From contig NC_020126.1 in NCBI RefSeq assembly GCF_000331735.1, forward strand, positions 3,038,001-3,102,000: 64,000 bases of DNA. Direction: 5' to 3'. Shown piece by piece: positions 1 to 8,800 of the stretch (position 1 is its first letter; each line of letters opens with the position of its first letter). Both the position numbers and the translations under genes were made by a program. The notes under the pieces were generated by a model, which worked only from the letters and a program-made list of their open reading frames with translations, was not told where the DNA came from and did not search any database. Origin of the DNA: Myxococcus stipitatus DSM 14675. Lineage in GTDB: Bacteria; Myxococcota; Myxococcia; Myxococcales; Myxococcaceae.

Positions 1-1
1 C

Positions 2-325
2 GCGGGGGAGGTGCGCTTCCTGAATGTGCCCGTGAAGCGGCCGGACAACGTGAACATGCCCGCGCTCAAGGGCGTGCTCACCACCTCGTCCGGCGCCAAG
101 GTGTTCGTGGAGATGGCGGGGGTCTCGCTGCTGCGCGCCGTCGACGCGGCGCGGGTCTGCACCGCCTCCGTTCTGTTCCGCAGCGCGAACGCGGACTTCG
201 CCTGGCTGAACAACGCCTTCGGACTGATGGAAGGCGTGCTGGATGCCTCCAATACGGCACGGGGCCGCATCTTTCTCTGCGAGAACACCGTGGGCCTGGA
301 CGACAGCCCCGCCCACGGTCGCTAG
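2..325 (+). CDS. 3' end of a DUF3237-like protein (5' end outside the window)
   Basis: The frame is already open at base 2 and the codons before the first possible start (GTG at 11) read sensibly, so this is the C-terminal part of a gene beginning left of the window. The end of the protein has a run resembling DUF3237 proteins, where an 'RF..(A)..(Y/F)AWLN' stretch is followed by a short hydrophobic strand; here it reads SANADFAWLNN. DUF3237 proteins are small beta-barrel proteins without an established activity. The gene ends 10 bp before the stop of the convergent decarboxylase. The family name is an inference from one motif, but the coding status is secure. Confidence 0.5.
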   Translation, partial: AGEVRFLNVPVKRPDNVNMPALKGVLTTSSGAKVFVEMAGVSLLRAVDAARVCTASVLFRSANADFAWLNNAFGLMEGVLDASNTARGRIFLCENTVGLDDSPAHGR

Positions 326-335
326 TCCCGGAGGC

Positions 336-1859
336 TCAGGCGGCCTCCCGGCCGGGTCGCAGCTCCGCGTCCACCTCGGCCCCCAGCCGAGACACCCACC
401 CTGGCAGGCTCTCGACGTCCGCTTGTGTGGTGTTGTTGTTCACGATGCAGACGCGGAGGACGGTCATCCCTTCCACCTCCGTGTGAGAGGGATACGCGAG
501 GCCACCGCGCTGCAATCGCAGGAGGACCTGCTTGTTCAGCGTGTTGAGGTAGTCGCGATGGGCGGCTGTGTCCGCCGCGAGGTCCTCCGGCACATAGCGG
601 AACGTGGTGATGCTCAGGTTCTGCGTCAGGGCCTGGAGCCGAGGCTCGGCGCCGACCCGGGCATGCAGATGGCGTGCGAGCCGGATGTCGTCGCCAATCA
701 TCCGCGCGTAGCCGGACTTGCCCTCGCGTTGCAGGCACAGGCGGACCTTGAGCGCGCGCAGGCCCCGCGTCGTCTGCGGGCCCAGGTCCCGGAGCTGGAG
801 CGTCTCCGGTCCACCGAGGAGCGTCTGCTCATCGCTGGTCGCGTAATAGGCCGCGCCCTGGTGGAACGTGTCGTAGAGCACGCGTCGGTCCCGCGTCAGC
901 AGACACCCGACATCCGCGGGGATGTACATCCACTTGTGCGGGTCGATGACCACCGAGTCCGCGAAGCGCAGCGCCAGCAGCTCCGAGGGCGCGTCCGGTG
1001 ACAGCACGGCGAAGCCACCGTAGGCCCCGTCGACATGGAACCAGAGCCCGTGACGCTCGCAGAGGGCGGCAATCTCGGGCAGCGCATCCACCGCGCCCGT
1101 GCCCGTCGTCCCCGCCGTCGCGACGACCATGAAGGGCTTGTGGCCGGCCCTCAGGTCCGCCTGGATTCGCTCCTCCAGCTCCGCGACCCGCATGCGCCCA
1201 TCCCGGTCCGTGCCCACCTTCCGGAGGGCCCGGGAGCCGAGCCCGCAGATGTTGACCGCGGAGAGGATGCTCGTGTGCGACTCGCCACTGGCATACAGGC
1301 ACAGCCGCTCCCCGGCTCCTCCCGTCACGCCCTCGCCGCGCACGTCCCAGCCCGCGCGGGCGTGCAGCGCGGCGCGCACCGCGACCAGGTTCGCCAGGGA
1401 GCCACCGCCCAGGAACAACCCACCACAGTCCGTGGGAAAGCCCACCAGCCGCGCGAGCCAGCGCACCGTCTGTGCTTCCATCGACACGGTGATGGCGCAG
1501 GTGGGGTAGCTGGTGACGGGCGGGTTGACGACCGCGGCGAGCAGGTCCGCCAGGGCCCCCATGGGACTGGGGGAGCCCATGATGTACGCCCAGAAGCGAG
1601 GGTGCGCCGTGGAGACGGCGTTCTGCGTCAGCAGCGAGAAGGCCCGCCCCAGCACGTGCTCGGACGGCGAGCCCTCCTCCGGGAACGGGTCCTCCGCCAG
1701 CAGGTCCTTGATGCGTGAGGCCGACTGCTCGGAGCGGATGGGCTGCTCGCGCAGTCCCTCCAGATAGTCCCCGAGCTGGTCGATGAGCTGATGCCCCAGC
1801 GTCCGGAACTCGGTGGCGGACAAGGCGGCACTGTCGGAGCGCCCCCGGGGGTCTGTCAC
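336..1859 (-). CDS. Group II PLP-dependent amino acid decarboxylase (aromatic/glutamate type)
   Basis: A 507-residue fold-type I PLP enzyme of the aromatic-L-amino-acid/glutamate decarboxylase group, which removes CO2 from an amino acid to give an amine. Visible signatures are the cofactor-stacking His in SHTS (about 195), the Asp that contacts the pyridine nitrogen in HVDGAYGG (277), and the Schiff-base Lys in DPHKW (309). The length is normal for the group. It is the last gene of a five-gene leftward operon. Its GTG start overlaps the upstream stop as GTGA and carries a GGAGG box 7 nt away. Substrate cannot be read from the sequence; an aromatic amino acid is one possibility. Confidence 0.85.
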   Translation of the reverse strand: MTDPRGRSDSAALSATEFRTLGHQLIDQLGDYLEGLREQPIRSEQSASRIKDLLAEDPFPEEGSPSEHVLGRAFSLLTQNAVSTAHPRFWAYIMGSPSPMGALADLLAAVVNPPVTSYPTCAITVSMEAQTVRWLARLVGFPTDCGGLFLGGGSLANLVAVRAALHARAGWDVRGEGVTGGAGERLCLYASGESHTSILSAVNICGLGSRALRKVGTDRDGRMRVAELEERIQADLRAGHKPFMVVATAGTTGTGAVDALPEIAALCERHGLWFHVDGAYGGFAVLSPDAPSELLALRFADSVVIDPHKWMYIPADVGCLLTRDRRVLYDTFHQGAAYYATSDEQTLLGGPETLQLRDLGPQTTRGLRALKVRLCLQREGKSGYARMIGDDIRLARHLHARVGAEPRLQALTQNLSITTFRYVPEDLAADTAAHRDYLNTLNKQVLLRLQRGGLAYPSHTEVEGMTVLRVCIVNNNTTQADVESLPGWVSRLGAEVDAELRPGREAA

Positions 1860-2740
1860 GGGCTCGCCTCCGCGGCCTTGGCCAGCTCCGCGGCGACCGC
1901 GTTGGCGCCGGCGGTGATGAACGCCTCCAGGTAGTCGGTGGCCAGGTGGGCCTTCATCAGCCGGACGAGCTCCGCCTTCGCCGCGTCATCCAGGGTGGGG
2001 CGCCCCTTGGCGAGCTTGCGCACCGCGTCCCGGTAGGCGTGCAGGTAGCGGCGCTGGGTCTCCAGCCCCTCCCGAGTGGCCGCCGCCTCTCCGTGCCCGG
2101 AGTAGAGCGTCTTGCACGCGGACAGCTTCTTCTCGAGGAGGTCCAGGTTCTTCAGCCACAGGGCGGAGTGGCCATCGTTCATGAACGAGTGCACGCCGTT
2201 GAAGAGGATGTCGCCCACGAAGGCCACGGGAGAGGTCGCGCCCACCACCCAATAGCTGTCCCAATGGGACTCGCCCTCGCCCACCTCTCCCACGGTGAAG
2301 GGCACGCCGTCGAAGGTCAGCGTCTCGCCTTCCTTGACGATGCGGTTGGGAAAGCGCCGCTTGGCGGGCCAATCCTCGCCAAACACAGGCTTCCACTGCT
2401 TCTCCTTGGCGTCGTCGATGCGGTGGATGACCTGGTCCACGCCCCGGGTCGCGACCATCGGCACGTCCAGGCCCGCGGTGACCTCGAACCCGCCGTTGTA
2501 GTGGTCCGGGTGTCCATGGGTGATGAGCAGGGCGACCAGCGGCTTGCCAATGGAGTCGATCTTGGCCCGGAGCGCCCGCGCGTCGGAGACCCGCATCATC
2601 GCGTCGATGGCGACGACCGAGCGCGCCGTCTCGACGGCGAAGGCATTGGTGAACAACCCCTCACAGCCCGAGTTGACGACGTGGACCTTGAACGTGGCGG
2701 GGGCGGGGGGCTTGCTGCTCTCGGGTTGCATGGAAGTCAC
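1856..2740 (-). CDS. Metallo-beta-lactamase-fold hydrolase
   Basis: A 294-residue protein with the metal-binding motif THGHPDH (HxHxDH, residues 75-80) and a later SGHGE segment supplying another ligand, both typical of the metallo-beta-lactamase superfamily. No convincing signal peptide is visible, so a cytoplasmic location is likely. It sits between the desaturase and the decarboxylase and overlaps both genes by GTGA junctions. The stretch just upstream of the GTG start is pyrimidine-rich with no Shine-Dalgarno box, so translation probably depends on ribosomes finishing the upstream gene; an in-frame ATG lies at codon 4. The substrate is unknown; hydrolysis of an ester, lactone or thioester in the operon's pathway is an inference. 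Confidence 0.85.
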   Translation of the reverse strand: MTSMQPESSKPPAPATFKVHVVNSGCEGLFTNAFAVETARSVVAIDAMMRVSDARALRAKIDSIGKPLVALLITHGHPDHYNGGFEVTAGLDVPMVATRGVDQVIHRIDDAKEKQWKPVFGEDWPAKRRFPNRIVKEGETLTFDGVPFTVGEVGEGESHWDSYWVVGATSPVAFVGDILFNGVHSFMNDGHSALWLKNLDLLEKKLSACKTLYSGHGEAAATREGLETQRRYLHAYRDAVRKLAKGRPTLDDAAKAELVRLMKAHLATDYLEAFITAGANAVAAELAKAAEASP

Positions 2741-3873
2741 CGGGGGGAGGAGGGCTCGGGGAGCGCGGCGGCGGGCGGGGGCGCGGTGTCAGGAGGCGGG
2801 GTCGCATTCGAGGCCATCTCGGAGAGCTCCCGGTAGAGAGCCCTCAGCCCCCTGGCGGGCTCGGGAGAGAGCCCGGACTTGCACAAGAGCGCACTCAGCA
2901 GGGGCAGGTCCACCGCGACCACGCCCGGAAACACGTGGTGCTCGCGGTGCAGCGTGCGTGGCAGGGTGCTGATGAAGATGCGGGGAAGCAATCCCAGCCG
3001 GGTGGAGCGCGCGTTGACGTTGAGGTCGTCCGACTCCAACGTCCAGCGGTGCTCGGTCAGGTCCATGAGCGTGAGAATCATGGGGTACACGGTGTACATG
3101 GGCAGCACCCACAGCAGCAGGAAGGGGCGCCACAGATTGAAGTAGGCCACGCCGGCCAGCGCGACGGCGAAGAAGAGCAGCTTGATGCGCCGCTCCCGCT
3201 CCATCTCCGGGTCATCCCGGAACGGGAGGAACAGGGCCCGCAGGTGGTTGTCCCGCCACTTGACGGTGGTGTCTCCCTTCGGGGGCACGTAGTCCTGACG
3301 GCTGCGGAAGAAGTCGAGCCCGCTCAGGAGCCCCGCCTTGAGGCAGGTCCACACCAGGCGGCCCGGGGCGTAGGGGCGCGTGGTGTCCCCGCGCAGTTGC
3401 CGCCCCAGCCAGTTGGGGTCCTCCTTCGTGAACAGGTTGCGGTGGTGCAGGAGGTGCACCCGCCGCCACTGGACGAAGGACCAGGCCTCCGGGTGATGGA
3501 ACATCACCAGGTTGGACAGCACCGTGCCGACGGTGACGTTGGCCTTGTGCGAGCGGAAGAGGCCGAAGTGGCTCGCGTCGTGGTTCAGGATGTAGAGCGA
3601 GTGCTGCCGCCCCGCGATGAAGATGATGGCGAGGAGCGTCACCAGGGGATGGTGGAAGTACGCCTCCGCCGCGAAGGCGAGCGCGATGGCCCCATAGACG
3701 ATCGCGTAGAGCCAGGCACTGCGCCAGGGCCGGACCTTGTGCAGCGTGCGGACCTCCTGCCAGGCCTCCTTGGGAAGCAGGTGACTGGACTGGGTGCCGA
3801 GCACCGGCCATTCGCGCCCATCCTGGGGCGCGCGCTCCACCGCGCTGGATTCTGATTGTGTCATTCCATCCAT
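2737..3873 (-). CDS. Membrane fatty-acid desaturase-type diiron enzyme
   Basis: An integral-membrane, histidine-box diiron protein. With numbering from the longest open frame, the boxes are HDASH (105-109), HLLHH (147-151) and HREHH (316-320), separated by hydrophobic spans near residues 60-95 and in the middle of the protein. This is the layout of desaturases, hydroxylases and the alkene-forming UndB group, which use O2 to desaturate, hydroxylate or oxidatively cleave acyl chains. The tail is Pro/Ala-rich. The start is uncertain: ATG at 3873 is given, ATG at 3864 and GTG at 3894 are alternatives and none has a strong ribosome binding site. The stop overlaps the next start (GTGA). Confidence 0.83.
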   Translation of the reverse strand: MDGMTQSESSAVERAPQDGREWPVLGTQSSHLLPKEAWQEVRTLHKVRPWRSAWLYAIVYGAIALAFAAEAYFHHPLVTLLAIIFIAGRQHSLYILNHDASHFGLFRSHKANVTVGTVLSNLVMFHHPEAWSFVQWRRVHLLHHRNLFTKEDPNWLGRQLRGDTTRPYAPGRLVWTCLKAGLLSGLDFFRSRQDYVPPKGDTTVKWRDNHLRALFLPFRDDPEMERERRIKLLFFAVALAGVAYFNLWRPFLLLWVLPMYTVYPMILTLMDLTEHRWTLESDDLNVNARSTRLGLLPRIFISTLPRTLHREHHVFPGVVAVDLPLLSALLCKSGLSPEPARGLRALYRELSEMASNATPPPDTAPPPAAALPEPSSPR

Positions 3874-3905
3874 CCGTTGCCAGGATGCCCCCACCGCAGG
3901 CCTGG

Positions 3906-4124
3906 TTAGACTTTCTCACCCCGGGCCCGCGCCGCGCGCCGCAACGCCACGCTGGTCCCGTGGACGCCCCAGTTCTCGGGCTCGATCTCCTGGATGACGA
4001 TGAAGGTGTGGCCCGGGTCCTTCTGCAGCACGTCCACGAAGACCTGGGTGATGCGCTGGATGAGCTCCAGCTTCTTCTCGGTGGCGAGTTTGTCCCCGGT
4101 GAGCTGGACGTTGATGTAGGGCAC
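3906..4124 (-). CDS. 4-oxalocrotonate tautomerase-family protein
   Basis: A 72-residue protein of the tautomerase superfamily, whose members use an N-terminal proline as catalytic base after methionine removal. A longer open frame exists, but the GTG at 4124 is clearly the start: it is preceded by GAGGA about 8 nt away and gives Met-Pro-Tyr-Ile-Asn-Val, placing Pro at position 1 of the mature protein. The C-terminal half contains a WGVHG segment like other family members. It lies between the diiron protein and the desaturase in the same leftward operon, so a keto-enol isomerisation of a pathway intermediate is plausible. Confidence 0.8.
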   Translation of the reverse strand: MPYINVQLTGDKLATEKKLELIQRITQVFVDVLQKDPGHTFIVIQEIEPENWGVHGTSVALRRAARARGEKV

Positions 4125-4259
4125 GGTTCGTTCCTCGGACAAGAGATGAGAGGGCAAGACTCGCGAGAGCGCCTGACCCAGGCGGAAGGCGGACCTGTGA
4201 CGGACGCGCCTCCGCCAGGGCTCACGCGAGGTGATATCGGGAGGGAGCGACGTCCCCGT

Positions 4260-5330
4260 TCAAGGGACCTTGTGCGTGCCGACGTAGGGGCCGAGGGAGG
4301 ACTCCCGCAGACCCTTCACGTGGTCATAGAGGCGGTCGACGACGGCACCCGCGGTGTCCAGACGGAGCATGATGCCCAGGACGAGCTCCGGCATGGCGGC
4401 CGGGTTGCGCGCGAGCAGCGGGACGATGATTTCGTCCATCCAGGCGTTGGCGTGCTCCACATCCACCGTGGTGTGCTCCAGGTGGTACGCCAGCGGCTTG
4501 TCGCCCATGCCCACGCGGCGCCAGCCTTGAATCTGCCAGTCGAAGCGGCCGGGAATCATGGTCTCGGTCGCCAGGAGCGCGCCGAGGATTTCCGTCATCC
4601 GGGAGCGGTTCGTCGCCATGCTCATGTACATGTTGACGAGCGCGAGCTCCTCCCGCATGAACAAGTCCATGCGCTCCGTATAGATATCCCGGGGCAGGCC
4701 CAGGTAGTCCATGAGGTCGAAGCGCATGTTGCGGTGGACGCGCGGGTCTTGCGCATGGCCCACCTCATCCCAGAAGTTCTTGGCCAGCTCCAGCTTGATG
4801 CCGCCATAGACGCCCGGGAGCATCAACGCGATGATGTCCCCGAAGAGCACCTCGAGCGGCGTCTCCTGGAGGAAGAACTCCCGGAGCTGCTCGAAGGTGG
4901 CCTTGTCCCGCAGGAAGGCGAAGATGGGGTGCGAGATGTTGGACGGGTGGGCGCGCACCGTCTGGGTCACCCACTCCTTGAACGAGGCGGCCGGCGGCAG
5001 CGATTCGAGGACGGGGGCGTACTTCTTCAGGGAGGCCTGATGCCAACACTTCTCCAGGATTCCCTTGAGCTGGGCAAATAGCGGATCACCCACGTTGAGG
5101 CGCTTCACCTCCCAGGGGGCGGTGAGCTGGGCCATGTTGATGACGTAGAGCACCCGGTGCGCCTCGGTGAGCGCGGTCTCGTCGCCTCCCTGGAAGGCAT
5201 TCCGAGCCAGGAGGTCCACCTGCTCCCTCAACTGATTGCGCGCTCCCACGGGGATGCTCTCGAGGTCCCGGGAGTAGATCCACGCCTTCACTTCCGCGTG
5301 GAGACTTTGAGGATTGCTTTGCGTCGACAT
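4260..5330 (-). CDS. Heme-oxygenase-like diiron oxidase/oxygenase (iron-containing redox enzyme family)
   Basis: A 356-residue, largely alpha-helical protein resembling heme-oxygenase-like diiron oxidases (the UndA, BesC and CADD fold). Candidate iron ligands are an ExxH in DEVGHAQ (about 189-192), a Glu in LLATET (about 256) and a DxxH in VDVEHAN (about 290-293), in the order expected for the fold. The ATG at 5330 is chosen because GAGGGA lies 8 nt upstream; an in-frame ATG at 5375 is less likely. It is the first gene of the operon. Members of the fold activate O2 to fragment or hydroxylate amino acids or fatty acids; the actual substrate here is not known. Family assignment is moderately secure. 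Confidence 0.7.
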   Translation of the reverse strand: MSTQSNPQSLHAEVKAWIYSRDLESIPVGARNQLREQVDLLARNAFQGGDETALTEAHRVLYVINMAQLTAPWEVKRLNVGDPLFAQLKGILEKCWHQASLKKYAPVLESLPPAASFKEWVTQTVRAHPSNISHPIFAFLRDKATFEQLREFFLQETPLEVLFGDIIALMLPGVYGGIKLELAKNFWDEVGHAQDPRVHRNMRFDLMDYLGLPRDIYTERMDLFMREELALVNMYMSMATNRSRMTEILGALLATETMIPGRFDWQIQGWRRVGMGDKPLAYHLEHTTVDVEHANAWMDEIIVPLLARNPAAMPELVLGIMLRLDTAGAVVDRLYDHVKGLRESSLGPYVGTHKVP

Positions 5331-5535
5331 TCGACTTCCCTCGCGCGGAGGAGGTCCGAAGATGAGTGTTTGCATGGCGCGCCGCCCCCCTCCATGTATC
5401 GGTCGCGACGCGCGCTCTATATCAAATCAGACTCAGTCGAGAAAAGCGCGAATAACATTATGGTCGAGGCAGAATCGGATGTGGCCGGGGGCGCGACAGC
5501 CATCTCGCGAGAGGAGAAAGTGCCTCGGAAGTGAA

Positions 5536-5563
5536 AGTCACATCAACGGTGACTAACCGGTTA
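5536..5563. promoter_or_regulatory. Adjacent inverted repeats in the divergent promoter region (5331-5884)
   Basis: The 554-bp gap between the leftward operon and hrpA contains no convincing gene. It holds an A/T-richer stretch near 5400-5470, probably the operon promoter. It also holds two touching dyads: AGTCAC(5536-5541)-7 nt-GTGACT(5549-5554) and the palindrome TAACCGGTTA (5554-5563). They look like operator sites for an unlinked regulator. No regulator gene lies in the operon itself. Confidence 0.4.
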
Positions 5564-5884
5564 CTTCGCTGAAAAGAGCCTTCAGGATGTTGCGTCACGG
5601 ATACGCCAGGGTGCGTCAATTGTAACGCGACTGCTGGCCTGATGAGTCAATGGCACACCTCCCACCCGCGTGAGCGGGGCCCACCGCGGCGCCCTCCCGT
5701 GCCGAGCGGGTCGAGGTCGAGGCGCGACAGCGGCCCTTGTGCCTGACGGGCGGGATGGGGCACGCTGCGCGCCCCCACGGCGTCCGCCCGCTCCCTGTCC
5801 CGCCGCCGGAAAACGCCAGGCGGGCAGGCGCCCATACGATGGGTCAGGGGCACCACGCACGTATCAGTGATAGGGCAGGAAGCC

Positions 5885-8800
5885 ATGTCCGGCGACTCAC
5901 CCGTCCCCACCTCCGACGGCCTGCCCACCCTGCGCTTCCCCCCTGAGCTCCCCATCTCGAGCCGGGTGGAGGACATCACCGCGGCCATCACCGCCCATCA
6001 GGTGGTCATCGTCGCGGGAGCCACCGGCTCGGGGAAGACGACCCAGCTGCCGAAGGTCCTGCTCGCCATGGGTCGCGGCCGCCCTCGCCAGATTGGCGTC
6101 ACCCAGCCCCGGCGCATCGCCGCGACGAGCGTGGCGGCGCGCGTGGCGCGGGAGCTGGGCACGGAGCTGGGCACGGACGTCGGCTACCAGATTCGCTTCG
6201 AGGACCGCTCGTCCCGCGGCACGGCCGTGAAGTTCATGACCGATGGCGTCCTGCTCGCGCAGATTCACAGCGACCCGCTGCTGCGCCGCTATGACACCAT
6301 CGTGCTCGACGAAGCCCACGAGCGCAGCCTCACCATCGACTTCCTGCTCGGGTGGCTCAAGCGCATCCTCCCCCGGCGCCCCGACCTCAAGGTGGTCGTG
6401 AGCTCCGCCACCATCGAGACCGAGCGCTTCTCGCAGTTCTTCGGAGGCGCTCCGGTCATCCAGGTGGAGGGCCGCACCTTTCCGGTGGACGTGCTCTACG
6501 AGCCGCCCCCCGAGGACGACGAACTCGCGGACTCCGTCGCCGACTCGGTGGCGAACATCCTCTCGCTCGACCCGAACGGGGACGTGCTGGTGTTCCTCCC
6601 CGGGGAGCGGGAGATTCGCGAGGCCGAGAACGCCCTGAACGCGCGCAACCTCCGGGGCACGGTGGTGCAGCCCCTGTACTCGCGCCTGTCGGCCTCCGAG
6701 CAGTCGCGGGTCTTCGCCTCCATCCCCGAGCGCCGGGTCATCCTCGCCACCAACGTCGCGGAGACGTCGGTCACCATCCCGGGAATCGTGTACGTCGTGG
6801 ACACGGGCGTGGCGCGCCTGTCGCGCTACGACTCCCGCTCGGGCGTCACGCGCCTGCACGTCGAGCCGGTCTCCCAGGCCAGCGCCGACCAGCGCAAGGG
6901 GCGCTGCGGCCGCGTGCGCGAGGGCATCTGCGTGCGGCTCTACGACGAGGCGAGCTTCACGTCGCGGCCCGCCTTCACGGACCCGGAGATCAAGCGCACG
7001 GGGCTCGCGGGGGTCATCCTGCGGATGAAGTCCCTGGGCCTCGGCGACGTCGAGGACTTCCCCTTCCTCGACCCGCCGCAGCCCAAGGCCATCGCCGAGG
7101 GCTGGCGGGTGCTCGAGGAGCTCGGGGCCATCGAGGGCAAGGAGCGCACGCTGACGCCGATGGGGCACCAGCTCGCGCGCTTCCCGGTGGACCCACGCAT
7201 CGCGCGGATGATTCTCGCCGGCGCCGAGTACGGGTGCCTGGACGAGGTGCTCATCATCGCCGCGGCGCTCAACCTCCAGGACCCGCGCGAGCGGCCCCGG
7301 GAGCACGCGCAGAAGGCGGACGAGCTGCACAAGCGCTTCCGGGACGAGCACTCGGACTTCACGGGGCTCCTCAAGCTGTGGGCCTTCGTGCGCGAGGCCG
7401 ACAGCCGGGGCACGTCCCATCTGCGGCGCGTGTGTCGGGACAACTTCCTGTCCTTCTTGCGGGTGCGCGAGTGGCGGGACGTGCAGCGCCAGCTCGAGGA
7501 GACCGTCCGCGAGCTGCGCCTGCCGCGCAAGGGGCAGGGCGCTCCGGTGCGCGGCGACGTCCTGCACCAGGCGCTCCTCACCGGGCTGCTGTCCCGCATC
7601 GGCCAGTGGAACCCGGAGCAGCGCGCCTACACGGGCGCGAAGCAGACGCGCTTCCTGGTCCACCCCTCGTCCGCGCTCGCGAAGAAGCCCCCGGCCTGGG
7701 GGATGGCGTTCGAGCTCGTGGAGACGTCCCAGTTGTTCGCGCGCACCGTGGCGAAGCTCGACCCGGAGTGGCTCGCGGCGGCGGCCCCCCACTTGCTCAA
7801 GCGCAGCTACTCCGACCCGCATTGGTCGGAGAAGTCCGCGCGCGCCGTCGTGAAGGAGAGCGCGACCCTCTTCGGGCTCACGGTCTTCAAGGAGCGCCCC
7901 GTGGCCCTGGCCAGCATGGACCCGGAGCGCGCGCGGCTGATGTTCCTCGAGCACGCCCTGGTGCGCGGCGAGTACCGCACCCGCGGGGCGTTCCAGGAGA
8001 AGAACCTCCAGGTGCTCGAGCGCGTGGCGCGCCTCCGGGACAAGGCCCGGAAGAGCGAGCTGCTCGACAGCGAGGCGCTGCTGACGTTCTTCGACCAGCG
8101 TGTTCCCGCGGACGTGACGGACGGAGCGGGCTTCGAGGTCTGGCGCCGCAAGGCCGAGGCGGCCGACCCTGGCGTGCTCGTCCTCTCGATGGAGGATGCC
8201 CTCGCGTACGACCCGGGCCTGTCCCCGGCGAGCTACCCGGATGCCATCAGCTTGCACGGGGTGAGCGTGCCGGTGACGTACATCTTCGACCCCTCGGCCG
8301 CGGACGACGGCATCACCTTGAGCGTGCCGCTGCTGCTGCTCGCCCAGCTGGTCCCCGGGGAGCTCGACTGGACCATCCCCGGGTGGCATCGGGAGAAGCT
8401 CACCGCCCTGCTCGAGCAGCTCCCTCGCGCCCAGCGCAAGTCCTTGGGGCCTCTGCCGGAGTTGGTCGAGCGTCTCGCGAAGGAGCTGGTGCCCTTCCGC
8501 GGGCCGTTGATTCCGGCGCTCGCGCGCGCGGTGTCTCGCCTGTGCGACGTGGACGTGTCCGAGGAGTCCTTCCGGGCGGAGGCCGTGCTGCCGTACCTGC
8601 GGACCACGCTCCGGGTGCTCGACGAGCGGGGAAAGGAGCTGGCGCGGAGCCGCGACGCCGACGCGCTGCTGGAGCAGCACGGAGGACATGCGCGCTCCGT
8701 GCTGCGCAGCGCGGCGCCGGCTTCGGATTGGGAGCGCAAGGGGCTGACGGCCTGGACCTTCGGCGAGCTGCCCCCCGTGGTCACCCGGCGGGTCGGAGGG

